Assembly (NCBI GenBank): GCA_010015655.1
Contig: ML976701.1
Span: 190,689 to 254,688, forward strand
From: Bimuria novae-zelandiae CBS 107.79
Lineage: Eukaryota; Ascomycota; Dothideomycetes; Pleosporales; Didymosphaeriaceae
Length of the DNA stretch: 64,000 nt
Direction: 5' to 3'
Below are positions 35,730-48,270 of the stretch, piece after piece; the stretch's first letter is position 1; each line of letters begins with the position of its first letter. The notes below the pieces were generated by a model. It saw only the letters and a program-made list of their open reading frames with translations, was not told the origin of the DNA and ran no database searches. The translations under genes were made by a program, and so were the position numbers.

Positions 35730-38700
35730 CTAGTAACGTTTTCTATTCTAGTTGGTCTTAGGTATTAGGTGTCTCTACGTACGGGTTCTAGCCTGTTAAT
35801 AGATACTTCTACCTTAATTAAAAGGGTGTTAGTTAAAACAAGTAATTAAAGTACCTTTTTTAGTGTCTTATTTATACGCATCTACAGGATTATCTTTACT
35901 ATTAATCTACCTAACTTTAGTGATCTCCCTGTTCTTGTATAACTTGCAGAGAGATATAATATTAATTATAAGCCATTTCTTGCTTATTATTCCTAGTTTA
36001 ATAAGGTAGTCGTACAGAGACTTTAAATCTGTATAGATTACTACTAGGATTAGTAGTAATTTAAGCGTTTATATAATTTATTATAATGTTGTATTTAGGG
36101 CAATTGCGTTATTAAAACCTCTAACTATTCTATAAAGTTTACTAGCGAGGACGCTTCTGGTTACTCTTTTACTCTTTATAGAATTCTAGTGTACAATATT
36201 CCTTAGAATTATAAAGTCCTTGCTATATTCCGTACGGTTCTTATTTCTTAATATAATTAGAGATCTAAGCTAAGAGCTAAGGATCTTATTATTAGTAAAT
36301 AATCTATTTATAAAGATAAATAGCTTTATATAGTTAAGTTATAGTAGTATAAAGGTAAGTCCTCTACTACTAGATTTATACGTTAAGGGCTTTAATATCT
36401 TCGTGTAAAGGTTTTATAGTTTAGGTAGTAATTAAGAGGTTAAATACTACCTTTAGTTAATATAGTACGGTAATGTAGGCGCCTTAAGCTTTTTATATAA
36501 CGTACTATTATGCTGCATCCTTTACTATAATATTAACTATATAAAGATTCTTAGCCTGTCCCTTCTGCGTAAAAATAACCTTATTTTATATAAGCTAGAT
36601 CTTCCCTCTATTAAACTTAATAGGTTAATTTTTAAATAAGATAGTCTTGCCTTTTATATAAAAATTTACTTTTTATAGCTTATTCTCTTCTCTTTTTGCG
36701 AAGCCCTTTATAATAATACTAAAAGTATTATCTATTTAGAGGCTAGTAATACTAAAAGTGTCTTCTTCCTTATTAGTAATTAAGAGATATAAATTGTACA
36801 AAGAGATATGCATGTAAAGCCTCTCCTTATAGTAGTTATAGTATATCTTAAACTAGTATAGACCAGATTTAGTAGCTCCATATAAGGGTCGTACGACCTA
36901 AAAGATTATATTTAGTAAAAAGCTCTAGCGTATCTCCTTTAGTAGCCTTGCATAGAGCGTACGTATTAGCTTATTAGTAGACTAGGTATACGCTTGCATG
37001 ATATCGCGTAGCTTAAAATATATTCTATATATAGCTCTTAGGCTTATTTTAATTATAAAAAGTAGTCTCTAGCTTATTCTTTAAATAATAAGTAATTAGA
37101 TAAGAATCTTATTCTTCTCCTTATCTAAATAGCTAGTAAACACTAGACAGGATTTCTTATATAACTAGGTTATTTTACCCTTAATTTCTTATATAAGGCG
37201 TAGGTTAAAGATCTAGACTATATACTTAGTTAGGTTATACGCTATAACTTTAAAGGTGCTATTTATAATTAGGGTATTTATTTTTATATACTTTAATTTT
37301 TTAAATAGTTCTTTAGGTATAGTAATTACACTATCTATATAGAGTTTTAAGGATAAGACCTAATTATCCATTTCTTTTTAAGTTAGGAACACCTAATTTA
37401 TTATTTTTTATATAAGTCTTCTTATTCTTCTACTCCTTTTAGTGTCTGTTTTTTCTCTTTACATGGGTGCGGCGTCACTGTCTTAAGAGACTTAGTCTAG
37501 GGTAGGTCCTAGTTTTGGTAGTGCGGCGTTTTTGCGGGGCATCTTTATTGCCTTCTATATAGCTATTGCCCGTGCGATAATATCAGACGATAGTAGGGAG
37601 TCTAAGTTGACTCTTAGGTATGCCCTAAAGACAAGTAGTGTAGGCACTAGACCGTGTGGGCCAGTAGTATCGTTTAGGACCTTAACTACTATCTATAGAA
37701 TATTCCTATTATCTATATAGTTACCTAACTTAGTCTTTAAGATACTAAATACGCGTCTAAGGGGTGCGTGCGCTTATTTAATCTTCCTAACTATCTAATC
37801 AGCCTCTATAGGTATTTATTTATAAGTAGCTCTCATAATCTTCGCGCGAGCTCTAAAATCCTTAAAGGTAAAGTTTATACCTAGGTTATGTACAATATAG
37901 TCTAGTAGTCCCTAATAGATATTAATTTAGCACTTATATAGTGCATCCTAGGTATCTCGTGTAAATATTAACTTTAGGAATATAGCAGCCTAAAATAATA
38001 TATGTATATTAATAATATATAGTACGTCTTGATTACTAATTCGTATAATATTAATAACAACCTTATAGTTAAAATAAGTGTTATTTTTAATAGTAAACTT
38101 AAATCTTCGTGGTGCTTAGTTATACGACTAGCAGAGGTAGCAGAATTTCTTAATTTCTTTTAATATAGCTAAATTAACGTCGTAGCCTACGCTAGCTAGT
38201 ATCTTTTAGAGACTTTTTATACGGGGGTGTCTAAATTGGCGATAAAGGCGGCGGAGTTCTAATTTAGTAAAAAAGGATATAGATTCTTTCTTGCTTACGT
38301 TAAAGAAAGAATATCCCTATTTCTATATAATAAGGATAGTAGTCTTATCCTTACGTACGATAAGGTTTAGAATATTATTAAAATATACCTTAAGCTAGTT
38401 AGTATCTGCTAGTAATAGCAGGAATAGTATTAAGGTATCTAAAATATAGTAAGTAACTAGACTAATTAGGTTCTTAATTTATATAGTACTAAGTAACTCT
38501 TTTAGTATTTAACCTCTAAAGCTAATATCTGCGTGGCTAGATATCTAATTAATTTCTATATATAAGTTTTCCCGTACGTACGTCTTAAGCTAAGACTTAC
38601 TAATAGTAAAGATCTTTATTATATTTATATCCTAGAGTTTACCTTAATATACTATATAGTATTAGTTATTAAGGATAAACTACTTAGCGTACTTTTTAGG

Positions 38701-40774
38701 TTTAATACCGTAGATATTCTTTCTAGTTATATAGTGTAGGTAAGTAATAGAGGTAAGGTAATTAATAGCTTACTTTATACCTTTAACTTTTTAATTTTTT
38801 TTTTTTTAAATTATATAGATTATCTTCTTTCTTAGGATATCCTTTAAATTCTTAAATGTACGAGGTAATAGCTTCACGTAATAGGGTCTTATTATAGAAT
38901 CCTTTATATAAGGATATATACTAGTTCTTTACACGCGTGCAGTTATTGCAAGGATAATTTAATAACTAGTATCCTTTTTTATAGTAGATAAAGTATTTCT
39001 TTCTCTGCGTATAGTTATCCCTAGAGCGTAACCTAAATCCTAGTAGAGACCTTCCACGTCCTCTTTTACGGGATAAGAAGCTCCTTTCTCTCTATATAAA
39101 GTTATATTAGTAATTAGTATAGTACGCGTTAAATAGTTTCTAAAGGTATTAGTTAGCTTTATAGTTTATAATAACTTAAAGTGCTACTTGCAGGTCACTA
39201 AATAAAGCTTTATATAAAAGTTTAATAGTAAATATAGTATGCTTTAGTTCTAGCTATCCTTAATAAGCTTATATAATAGTAGTATAAAGTAGAGCGTCCC
39301 CTTTAAAGCCTAGTTTTATTACTCTTTAAGCAAGCGTAAGCTTATTAATTATTATTTTTAGGACTTTATATAAACTTTTATTAAAATTCTCTTATTAGTA
39401 TCGTGCGAAGGTTATTATTATTTAATTAGTTTAGTGTTAACTATAATTTACGTTTATATTAAAATAGTTGCTTAGAGCTTTATATAGGTACTTCTAGATA
39501 TGTCCTAGTCTTATATTATGCAGGTAGTACATGTTCGCATAGCATTTTAAAATATCTAGAAAAATGTCTGCGTACTAGGTTTCCTGGATATCCAATCGTT
39601 GGCAGAGATCCATAAAGATTCTAGTCTTATCTATAAAGATATTATATAGTTAACTAGTATAGTTATTATCCTTCTTCTATACCTTTTAAAATTGTATAAT
39701 CTTATCTACTAAAAGTCTTTTATTAATAAATTCCTTAGTAGGTAGCAGTTCGTACGGGCTGTAACGTTATGAGGATTAGACTAGGGGTACTTATAGTAGC
39801 GCGTACGCTGTAGTAGGCGGTGGTGTATATAATTAAGAATATAGGGCAGGCGCTAGATAGAATAGTATAAGTTATTTATATAGTAACTATTATAGCGCTA
39901 GTTAAGGTGCTAGAGTAAGTAATTCTAGTACTTTTAGGGTAATTAGTAGTATTACGTTTAGCCTGCTTTTGTGCGGAGCCTTATATTGCGATAGAGGTTA
40001 TGTATAGATCTTTTTAGGTGTAATAGCTTTCCCTTGCAGCGTATTATATAGCTTTATAACTCTTACTACGCTACTATTAGACAAAGGTGTAATATTTTTA
40101 TATATTAGTACTTATAGTAATTCCTGCTTAAACGCATAGTTAAGCTTATTAAAGTGTGTTTATATTTATTTATTAAAATCTTTTTAATATGCCTAAAGGA
40201 GTTGCGCTCTAGTTATATTTATTATATAAAAACTAGTAATAGCGTATTTTACGTATAATAGCTATTACTTACGCGTAGATAATATTATATTAATTCTATT
40301 TTTTTAGAATTTTAGATTAGTATCCCTTATTAGTGTTACTATTAATATCCTTATATTCTTTATATATTATTTATATGCACGGATGTTATCCTAGTTTCTT
40401 ATATTATATAGGATAACTACTACTTAAAGTAAAAAGTCTAGCGACTAATAGCGTAATATTATAGGTTTATATTATTTAATTAATCAGTTAGTTTCGTACG
40501 GAGGGTTATAGCTAGTTACTTATTTATATAGCCTTATTATTAGGTAGTGCTTGTCGCACAGTCTTTCTCTTGTCTTGTATAGTATCCTTACTATAGCACT
40601 GTCTGCTTCCTTATGCTAGTTCTGTAAGCAGTACTAAGTCTTCTCTATATAATTAAGAAATTAACCTCTATTAGTTAAGAGAGGTAATAAAATAAAAAAC
40701 CTATTTACTTAGATTAACTTTTATTTTCCTTCTCACTAATTTGCGGTTAACCTTACTAGTTAATTACTAATTAT

Positions 40775-41033
40775 TGTTAATAGGGCTCTTATAGCTAGCT
40801 ATATATAGGGTAAGTATAGTGTAGTAAAATATAAGGTTTGTATAGTGTATATAGTGTATAGAGTAATAAGGAGGGTAACTAGTTCGTGTAATTGCTCTAT
40901 CTCTCTACTATACAAACAAAGGTGGCGATATTTTAGGAGGTAAGCTACGTACGGACATTACATAAGACAACCACGTGATCACGTGTTGGGCCTTATAGAA
41001 TACCCTTCGCCGTATCGCCCCTGCGTACGGACA
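40775..41033 (-). repeat. copia-1 right LTR (5' LTR)
   Basis: Starts TGTTAATAGGGC and ends GTACGGACA; same 259-bp length as its partner, followed by the duplication ACTAT. The left half is strongly C-to-T/G-to-A mutated, and the right half less than in the other copy. Confidence 0.9.
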
Positions 41034-41276
41034 ACTATTACCTTTAAAAATTTAGTAGAGTATCTTATTTTAACTAAATAAAAAATTAATAATCTATAGA
41101 TTGCGTCTAAAGATAACACTACTATACTACTAAAATAGAACTTAAAGTTAAATTTTAATATTTACACGGCCCTAATTATAGTATATAAAACTAAAAATCC
41201 TTATTGAGTTAACAAGTTAGATCTACTTAAACCTAAAGTAAATTTAATAAACTAGCTACTCCTAGCGTACGAGACG

Positions 41277-41694
41277 ATGTGGCGAGTGGTTCTAGCCTGT
41301 GTAATCAAACTCCGCTTCCTTAATGCAGAAAACGCCGATATATGGTGCAATGAACTGGACGAATACATTAGCGATCCTTCAAGGGAGACGTACAAAGGAC
41401 CTGCCGTTACGCCTGGTGTTCGCGGATTCGGTGTAAATGATGTCATCAAGGAGACTTTACGTCTATTCTCTAACTCGCCATGTATACAGGCGCTTTACGG
41501 AAAATAGAGAAGATGTAAAGGTAGACATTAAGTCCTGCTATCGTAGTAGTTCTTTTAGCTCTAATCCTCTTCGTTTTCGACCGGAACGATGGCTCGAAAT
41601 CCGAGCTCACTTAGGTTCAGAGAAGAACGACAAAGATATAAAGATTGTCGAAGAAGTGATGGGAAGGGTGGGGAGGAATGAAGCGAGCGCGTAG
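41277..41694 (+). pseudogene. Cytochrome P450 fragment, frameshifted
   Basis: A GC-balanced island within RIPed DNA. Frame one reads ..GVNDVIKETLRLFSNSPCIQ, which contains the K-helix ExxR (ETLR), and ends in TAG at 41505. The next frame (+1) continues REDVKVDIKSCYRSS and NPLRFRPERWLE, the PERW meander that follows ExxR in P450s. Neither the heme-binding FGxGxxxC loop nor the N-terminal two thirds is present. It is therefore a truncated, frameshifted relic of a heme monooxygenase gene. Which P450 family is not decidable. The left neighbour is RIPed transposon DNA; the right neighbour (41700-42115) is ordinary DNA without a gene. Confidence 0.75.
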
Positions 41695-41699
41695 CTTGC

Positions 41700-42115
41700 A
41701 GGTGGGGATGAGCCTGACCCTGAAAAGAGGGCTCTTTTTTGGCGCATCTATTTTTAGCCGCCTGCAATTCTTTGAAGCCTCACTGGATGGTAATCCAGGA
41801 GAAGATCGTGAGCGACTGAATAATAACTTGTATTGAGAAAGGCGAGATTCAAAGGCTAAGAGCAGTTAGGTGCCCACAGATCTGTTCATGCAAGTCATTG
41901 GACAGTTACCGCTAGGCGGGCTTTGCGGGGAACATGCGTGAAGTCTTGGAATGCGCTCATGGCCCGAGCGCTATCACGTGGATCTATCACGTGCGTCTAT
42001 CAGGTGTAATAACGGAGATGGAGTAACGTTATTAAATCTCTTCTGTTTCTGCGTCTCGGGCACTGCAAGTAGATAGAACAGTGATAAAATAATCGTATAC
42101 AGTGGTGACCGGTAT
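41700..42115. other. GC-balanced spacer with CACGTG repeats
   Basis: No gene is seen. 41972-42005 holds three near copies of CTATCACGTGxxT, so CACGTG palindromes (E-box type) recur at about 16-bp spacing. The spacer may be the remaining flank of the P450 gene. Confidence 0.45.
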
Positions 42116-42117
42116 CG

Positions 42118-45100
42118 ATTAATTAATTAATTAATTTATTACGCCTGGCTCACTCGCCTAAAGAGCCTTTTTACACTAACTATATACTAAAGCTTATAGT
42201 AGTAACTTAACTTCCTTTAGCCCCTATAAATAACTATTCTTATATTTATTTATTTTAATTTTATATATTTAGAATCCCTCTTAAGTAATTAATAATAAGT
42301 TATTTTAAAGCTATTTTTTTAAGTGTTTAGTATCTTTTCTTTAGTAAATAAAGTAGAACTTATTTAATATAAAAGTTAGCCTTTTCCTCTTACGTTCTAC
42401 TTATTATTTTAGGCGTTTCATTACTATTACGTATTAAATTATTACATTTACTGCCTCTATGCTAGGTGTCTATATCTTTGCTAGGTCTATCTTTGCTTTC
42501 TCTTTAAGGCAGAATAAGAGGCTTCCCCTTAGCGTGTCTAATTACTCTAGTATTTATTCTCTAAGTGTGTCCTATCGCGCGCATTAGAAGAGGAAGTGCT
42601 TAGGTGTTTCCGTATAATTATAAGCACAGCCCTAGAATCTACTACTCTAATCTAGTAAAGATATGCGTTTAGCCATATTATTCCTGTGCGTAGCTATGCT
42701 AATACTGTTGCTTCTTGTCTGCTAAGGTTGTTGTATAACTTGCGGGTGTGTTGTCCTGGTAGTGCTGCATCTATCCGCTTGCTATATGCTCTTGTGCCGT
42801 CTGGCAGAGTCCTTTTTACTTGTGCTTTTTCCATTGTCGTGTTAATAACGATTAATTTAGCTTAAAGTTAACGTACGGTTGGCGTACTACTCTCCTACGG
42901 AGTCCTTTTTACTACTTTCTTTACTTCGTCTGTAAGAGCGTTACTATATTTTATTATAATTTATATAAGATCTACTTTATTTTTTAATATCTTTAGGTCC
43001 TAAATTATATAGTAGATTTTTTAAATAATATATTATTTTAACTATCTCTTTAGCTAGCGAATTACTTAAAGGGTAGCTAGGTTTTTTATAAAAATTATAA
43101 TTTACTTATAGTATAGTCTCCTTAGAGCCTCTAGAACTCCTATAATAGTAAATAGTTTTATTATATAGGGGTTCTACTCTTCCTTTAGGCCTAGGGTAGT
43201 AGAGCTAGTGTAGGGTTTATTTGCCCTATTATCTTAGGTGTCTAGTATTATCTACTCTACTCTAATATTGCCCTATTATCCTAGGTATCTAGTATTACCT
43301 AATTTACTCTAATATTACCCTAGCGCGCAAACATGCTAGTTATAATTTTTATTTTATCCTTTTAGTATAATAGTGCTGTAGCCTTTTCTAAGTTTAGTTC
43401 TACTATAGTCGTAATACGCTTGCTCCACAGGCTAATTACATTAGGTATAATTATTTTTATATAACTAGTATCTATATCTTTATACGCTATGGCTATTATT
43501 TAAAGGAGTAAAATAAACTTTATAAATAGCTTAAAACGTAACTATATTAGCAGGTTTATCCTAGGCAGGGAGTAGATATTAATTTAAAGCTTTATTACTT
43601 TATAGCTATACTATTTTATTATTATATATATGCTTACTTTAGCCTTTACGATTACTATAGCTATTATTTAAAAGTAGCTAATAATAGCCTTTACACCTAT
43701 CCTCTAAATATTCTAAAATACTAATAGGGTATGCTTCGCTGCGTGCTGCTATATATATAATACGTAGTCTATAACTAGTTTTATTATAGCTCTAAATAAC
43801 TATCGCGCTATCTAAGGTAATAGGTTCTTTAGCTAAGAAAGTGCTATTACTACTTTTAGTTCTTATATTACTACTCTTACTATATGCTACTTATATTAGA
43901 GCTTTATATTTATAATAACCCTTACGACTTTTATCTTGTTTCCTAGCTTAACTTCTTAGCCTTTTATTCTAATTAGTTAGGTGCAGCTCTGCCCCTTATT
44001 TTATATAAAATATATAAAATGTATTAGTATTATTTTATTTATTTTAAATATTACGCTACTCTGCTTTTTCTAGCTACTTATATAGCTAATAATCTTTTGG
44101 AGTCCCTTATAGTTATTTATAACTAAGCTACCTGTTATCTATACGCTAAAGCTATTTATAAATATAATTAATTTCTTATCCCTGTTAATCTATCCCTAGA
44201 CGAGATTAGCGTTAAAGAAGAGAAAGAGAATAGGTAATAGTAGTAAACCTTATAGTAGTTTTACCTATAGTAGGTCTCTCTTCTTTAATAATAGTTTATT
44301 TATTATAATATCTACTATTTACTTAGAGTATAAGACGTGTACCTAACGCAATAAAATTTAAGGGATCCCTTTAGTGTAAAGTCTCTATATTAGCCTATTT
44401 TTATACACACCGTTATATGCACCTTTAATATTAAAGCTAATAAGGCTAAGTACCTTTTGCTACCTTTATACTTAATATATATACTTTTATAGTAATAGTA
44501 GCACTTACTTAGCTAAACGCTTCTTTTTAGTCCTAAAGTAGTTTATAGGGAGAAGGCTATGCTTCTCTACTATATATAATATTTTTTTAGTAAGTACCGC
44601 TTCTATTATGTTTTTTTAGTATTAATAGTAATAAGATTAGTTATTAAGCTTTTACTTTAGTATAGTTATCCTTCTTGGACTTTTTTAGGGTGATAATCTT
44701 AGTGTTTAATTACTAAGTTAGCAGTTAGTCCTTATTAATAAACGTTTAGAATAGGTGTAGTACGTCTTATTTTACTACTAGCTATATTTGTTTTTATACT
44801 TGTCAGATAGAATAAGCTGCGGTGAGGTCAGATCTGTACAATCGAGCAGGGACCACTTGGCTTAGCACACTAGCAAAATATCCGAAACCAACTAAACACA
44901 GTGGAGAATACAAAAAAAAAAACAATAAATACTATCAAGTTGCATCAACATCTACTTATCATACCATCTGACAATACTCCTGCTAGCAGACTATTTTTAC
45001 TAGGCACTTTTTATATTTTTGCCTTATTTACTACTTGTTCTATCTCTTCTAAGTTTAGTAATAGTATAGGTAGTTACCTTCTTTAGTATCGCTCTCCCTC

Positions 45101-45520
45101 CTCCTTAATTATTTCTAGTAATAATAAAAAAATGTAAAGAGTATCTCCTCTACTAACTTTTATAGTCCCTTTATTATAGTCCTATCTCCCCTAGTTAGGG
45201 GCAAGATTTTACTAAATTTAGCTTTTTTTACCTAGCTAGAAATATTTAGCGGCCTTCTATATATTCTTGTCTTTTATAAGAAAGTTATCTTAATAGGACT
45301 TTTACTATTATTATGCTATATTATAACATTATTTTATAACCTCCTTTACTTTCTTTTTTATAGCTAAATTAAGTTAGCTAGCCTAACGTTGCGCTCTTCC
45401 CTAGTTTCTCTAATATATATATATACTCTATAGCTAGGTGAGGTCTAACTTCTACTACCTTCTTATATACAGTAATAACTTTATTATTAGGGTAAGACTA
45501 TAAACCGCCTTAAGCACTAC
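42118..45520 (-). mobile_element. Tad/jockey-type LINE, 3' part (RT, RNase H, tail)
   Basis: Minus strand. Reverse-transcriptase words LPILFLFFNANLV and IIFINSFSV lie at 44140-44280; the catalytic FxDD has become FINS. The C-terminal part KLYNNLSRQEATVLA is at 42680-42745, followed by a knuckle-like region. The element ends on the left in a short TTAA/AATT tail (42118-42140), typical for LINE 3' ends with simple-repeat tails. It is interrupted at 45520 by copia-2. The same LINE resumes at 51708. Confidence 0.82.
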
Positions 45521-45770
45521 TGTCGGTTCACAGGTAGCAAGGAATGAACAAGTAACTCTCTGTCTTTGGTATCTAGTGTCTGTATTGTCTGTGTGTTCTG
45601 TAATAGTTCTATATACCTTCCTTCTAGTTCTCGTGGATGTGAGCGAGTACCAGGTGGTGTGGAGGCGAAGGGGTTTCGGTACAGTATTAGGTTAACTGGA
45701 AGTGAGGGGGTACAAGGGTATGATTGGGTTACACAGTTCCCTTAGCGCGGAAGGCGAGGCAGTACAGACA
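45521..45770 (-). repeat. copia-2 left LTR (3' LTR)
   Basis: TGTCGGTTCACAGG...AGTACAGACA, 250 bp. It remains GC-balanced compared with the interior. Confidence 0.92.
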
Positions 45771-46025
45771 CTGGCAGCTTTTCTTTTATAGTAAAATAAG
45801 TGTGGATTAGGTGTACACTTGCTGGAGTGGCTGTTTGCAAAAGTTGGAAGGTAATAACTGTGGTAGTTATCGTGATTATTATTAGAGCTAGTTTGTGGGG
45901 TCCTTACGTATTACCTATCCGTCAACTCGTATGCGTAGCGAGTTTGTATTAATAAAAGTTTCTAGGGCTTTGTTTGGCGATATTTTTGTTATAGCGTCGG
46001 CAGGGTTATCTTAGCTATTTACCTA

Positions 46026-46244
46026 TTAAACCTTAAATAACTCCCTTCTCTCATAGGATTGACGTAAGGCTATAATATTAATTATTAGTCGTTTTTCCTT
46101 AGTCGTTCCTAGCTTGACAATACACTCATACAGTGAGTATGAGTCTGTATAAACTACTAGGGGGAGAGATAGCAGACTAAGCTGCTTTGTAACCATGGCA
46201 AGCGTTGAGGTAATAGAGTAGGCGAGGTTAACGCCTCCTACCAT
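46026..46244 (-). pseudogene. copia-2 RNase H segment
   Basis: An open 72-residue stretch reads VVYTDSYSLYECIVKLGTT then KEKRLIINIIALRQSYERRE. This is the distal RNase H part of copia polyproteins: TDS with the catalytic Asp, then the E/KR LRQSYERRE element. It is open only locally. Confidence 0.75.
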
Positions 46245-48119
46245 TACGTAGATCTCTAACGCAAGGACGCTCTAGGTCACGCGTTTGCTCTTCGCGGAGC
46301 TCTAGTAAATAAGATTGCCGTAAATAGTAAACTCCGTGTCAGCAGCGTCTTCTATGGCTACTATAATTATGTAGCCAATCTGGCTACTTAAATTTTTATT
46401 GTTTGCGAAGGAGCTATTAACAAGCATAAAGACTTTAGCCTAAGCTAGGTTAAGTGCCTTATAGGTGAGGCCACGATTAAGATTATTTAGTTGCCACTAT
46501 AGGCGTTTATTTAACGCGTTAACGTTGTTAACGGTAGGCTCCTGAGTTTGTGCGGTAATAGAGAGGTTAAAAGTCGCCTCTAGTTGGCAGATGCTCGCGA
46601 TGTAGGCGCCGCGAGCCCTCTACTTAACGTACTATTATTAATAGTTAGCTAAGCTTACGTTAATAAGCTAAATCTTCTTGCCTTAATCCTTTTGTCGTAG
46701 TAAGAGCTTGCTAGTGTGATTAATTAATAGGACATAGCTATTAAAAATTAATAAAGTAGTAGGTGTTAGCTTCTCCTTTAGCTTAGCTATAAACGTTAAC
46801 TCCTTCTCCTCTAGGTTAGAGAAATATTCATCCGCGAGGATAAGTGTGTCGTTAGTCTATATGCCTACTATGCTAAAGGCGTCCTGGGTAGTAGTCACAA
46901 GTAGGCATAGGTTATATGTTAAGGTCTCTATGTAAAGCTTTTCCTTGTGATAAGCGCTGTACGTTGCCCACTAATAGGTACTGGCTTTAGCTAGGCCGTA
47001 TAGGGGCTTCTTAACTATCATAACCATGCCAGGTGGATACTTATATTTAATTTCCTTAGGTAAGTAGGTAATAACTACTCGGTTGAGCTTTATGCGTAAC
47101 TATACATATGCTTAGGTGATATCTCGCAGCTAGAGCGAGATCTCTCTATTTATTAATGTAACTCTATTACGCATGAGTGAAGGAGCAATAGCTAGTATAA
47201 TTTGTTAGCTAGCTTGCTAGATAGTTAGCGATTAGGTGAGGATTGTTACTTTACTATTGTCTTAATAGCCTTGCACTACGAGGCGTGATTTCTTGTATAG
47301 GGTAGCAGTAGTCTTGCCTTTGATTTCGCGTACTAGTCGCGACTTAAAAATCCGTTCTTAGTGCTTGCAGGGATCGTATTGCTTAAAGCGAAAGACTCTA
47401 TTAGTAATAAGGCTGTTAATTTTCTTATTATCTAATAGCTTAAATAGTTAGCCAGGTGTAGTTATCCTTTGCTCTTTACGCAACTAAATAGAAAGTAGCT
47501 AGTTAGTGTTCTCTTTATGCGTTATAAAGACCTCTATTATGTGAGCTTTGTTAGGCGCTGTGTGAATAGTGTACGCTATAGGAGCTGCACGAGCTATCCT
47601 AGGAGGGTTCGCGCGGGCTATAGTGGCTTTAGGCTTATTCTTACTGCCTTTAGGTTGGCCGCGTTTTCGTTAAGGGAGTTTAGAAGCTTGTTCTTAATGC
47701 TAGTTAGTTACACTAGTTTCGCTGTCTTTGTCCTAGTTATCGTCTCTATTGTCTAGCATATCTATTAGGTAGCTATTATCCTTATTGTCAATCGCTAGTG
47801 GCGTGGCTGGTTTGTTGTTTGTCGGAGAGGTATCCGTGTAGTATGGCTTAACAACCGTTGAGCGGAAATTTGTAGGGCCATGCGGCAGCTGTATTATACA
47901 GGTCTTATTTGTTATAGTAATAAGCTTATAGGGCCCTATCTATCTATCCTTCTCGCGCCAGACGCGCACGTCGGAGTTAATAGGTAGTGTAGTTATTTTA
48001 AGCGTTGTAGGTCTATTACGCGTTGCTAGTGTATTGTTAATTTAGCGCGTCTCGTGTACCCGTTATACCTCTCTTATAGCCTTTTTAATAACAGCAGCGC
48101 GTTGAGTAATTAATAGCAA

Positions 48120-48270
48120 TAGGGGAGAGTCTTTTATTATTCGTGGGTAGGCGCCAAAGACAAGGAGCGTAGGCACTAGGCTATTAGGACCTGTAGTGTT
48201 ATTAATAGCTTTAATAGCTATTTGCAAGATAAGCTGCCTGTCTATTATTATAGGTTAATTGGCTTAGATA
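48120..48270 (-). pseudogene. copia-2 integrase-region relic
   Basis: The minus strand reads AIKAINNTTGPNSLVPTLL followed by FGAYPR, the stretch after the integrase core in fungal copia polyproteins. The matching region of copia-1 (37600-37690) has NDTTGPHGLVPTLLVF. This fixes the coding strand of both elements. Confidence 0.7.

Larger units (their letters stand above)
35471..41033 (-). mobile_element. Complete RIPed Ty1/copia retrotransposon (copia-1)
   Basis: Two 259-bp LTRs (TG...CA) bound the element. The target duplication ACTAT is on both sides (35466-35470 and 41034-41038). Coding is on the minus strand: an integrase-region motif NDTTGPHGLVPTLLVF is readable around 37600-37690 and matches the same region of the second copia element. 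The rest is full of stops. The two LTRs differ by many transitions, so it is old. No intact ORF remains. Confidence 0.88.

Noticed and set aside
37532..37720. Open frame of 62 codons on the plus strand
   Set aside because: It is the antisense of the copia-1 integrase region, whose motif is on the minus strand.
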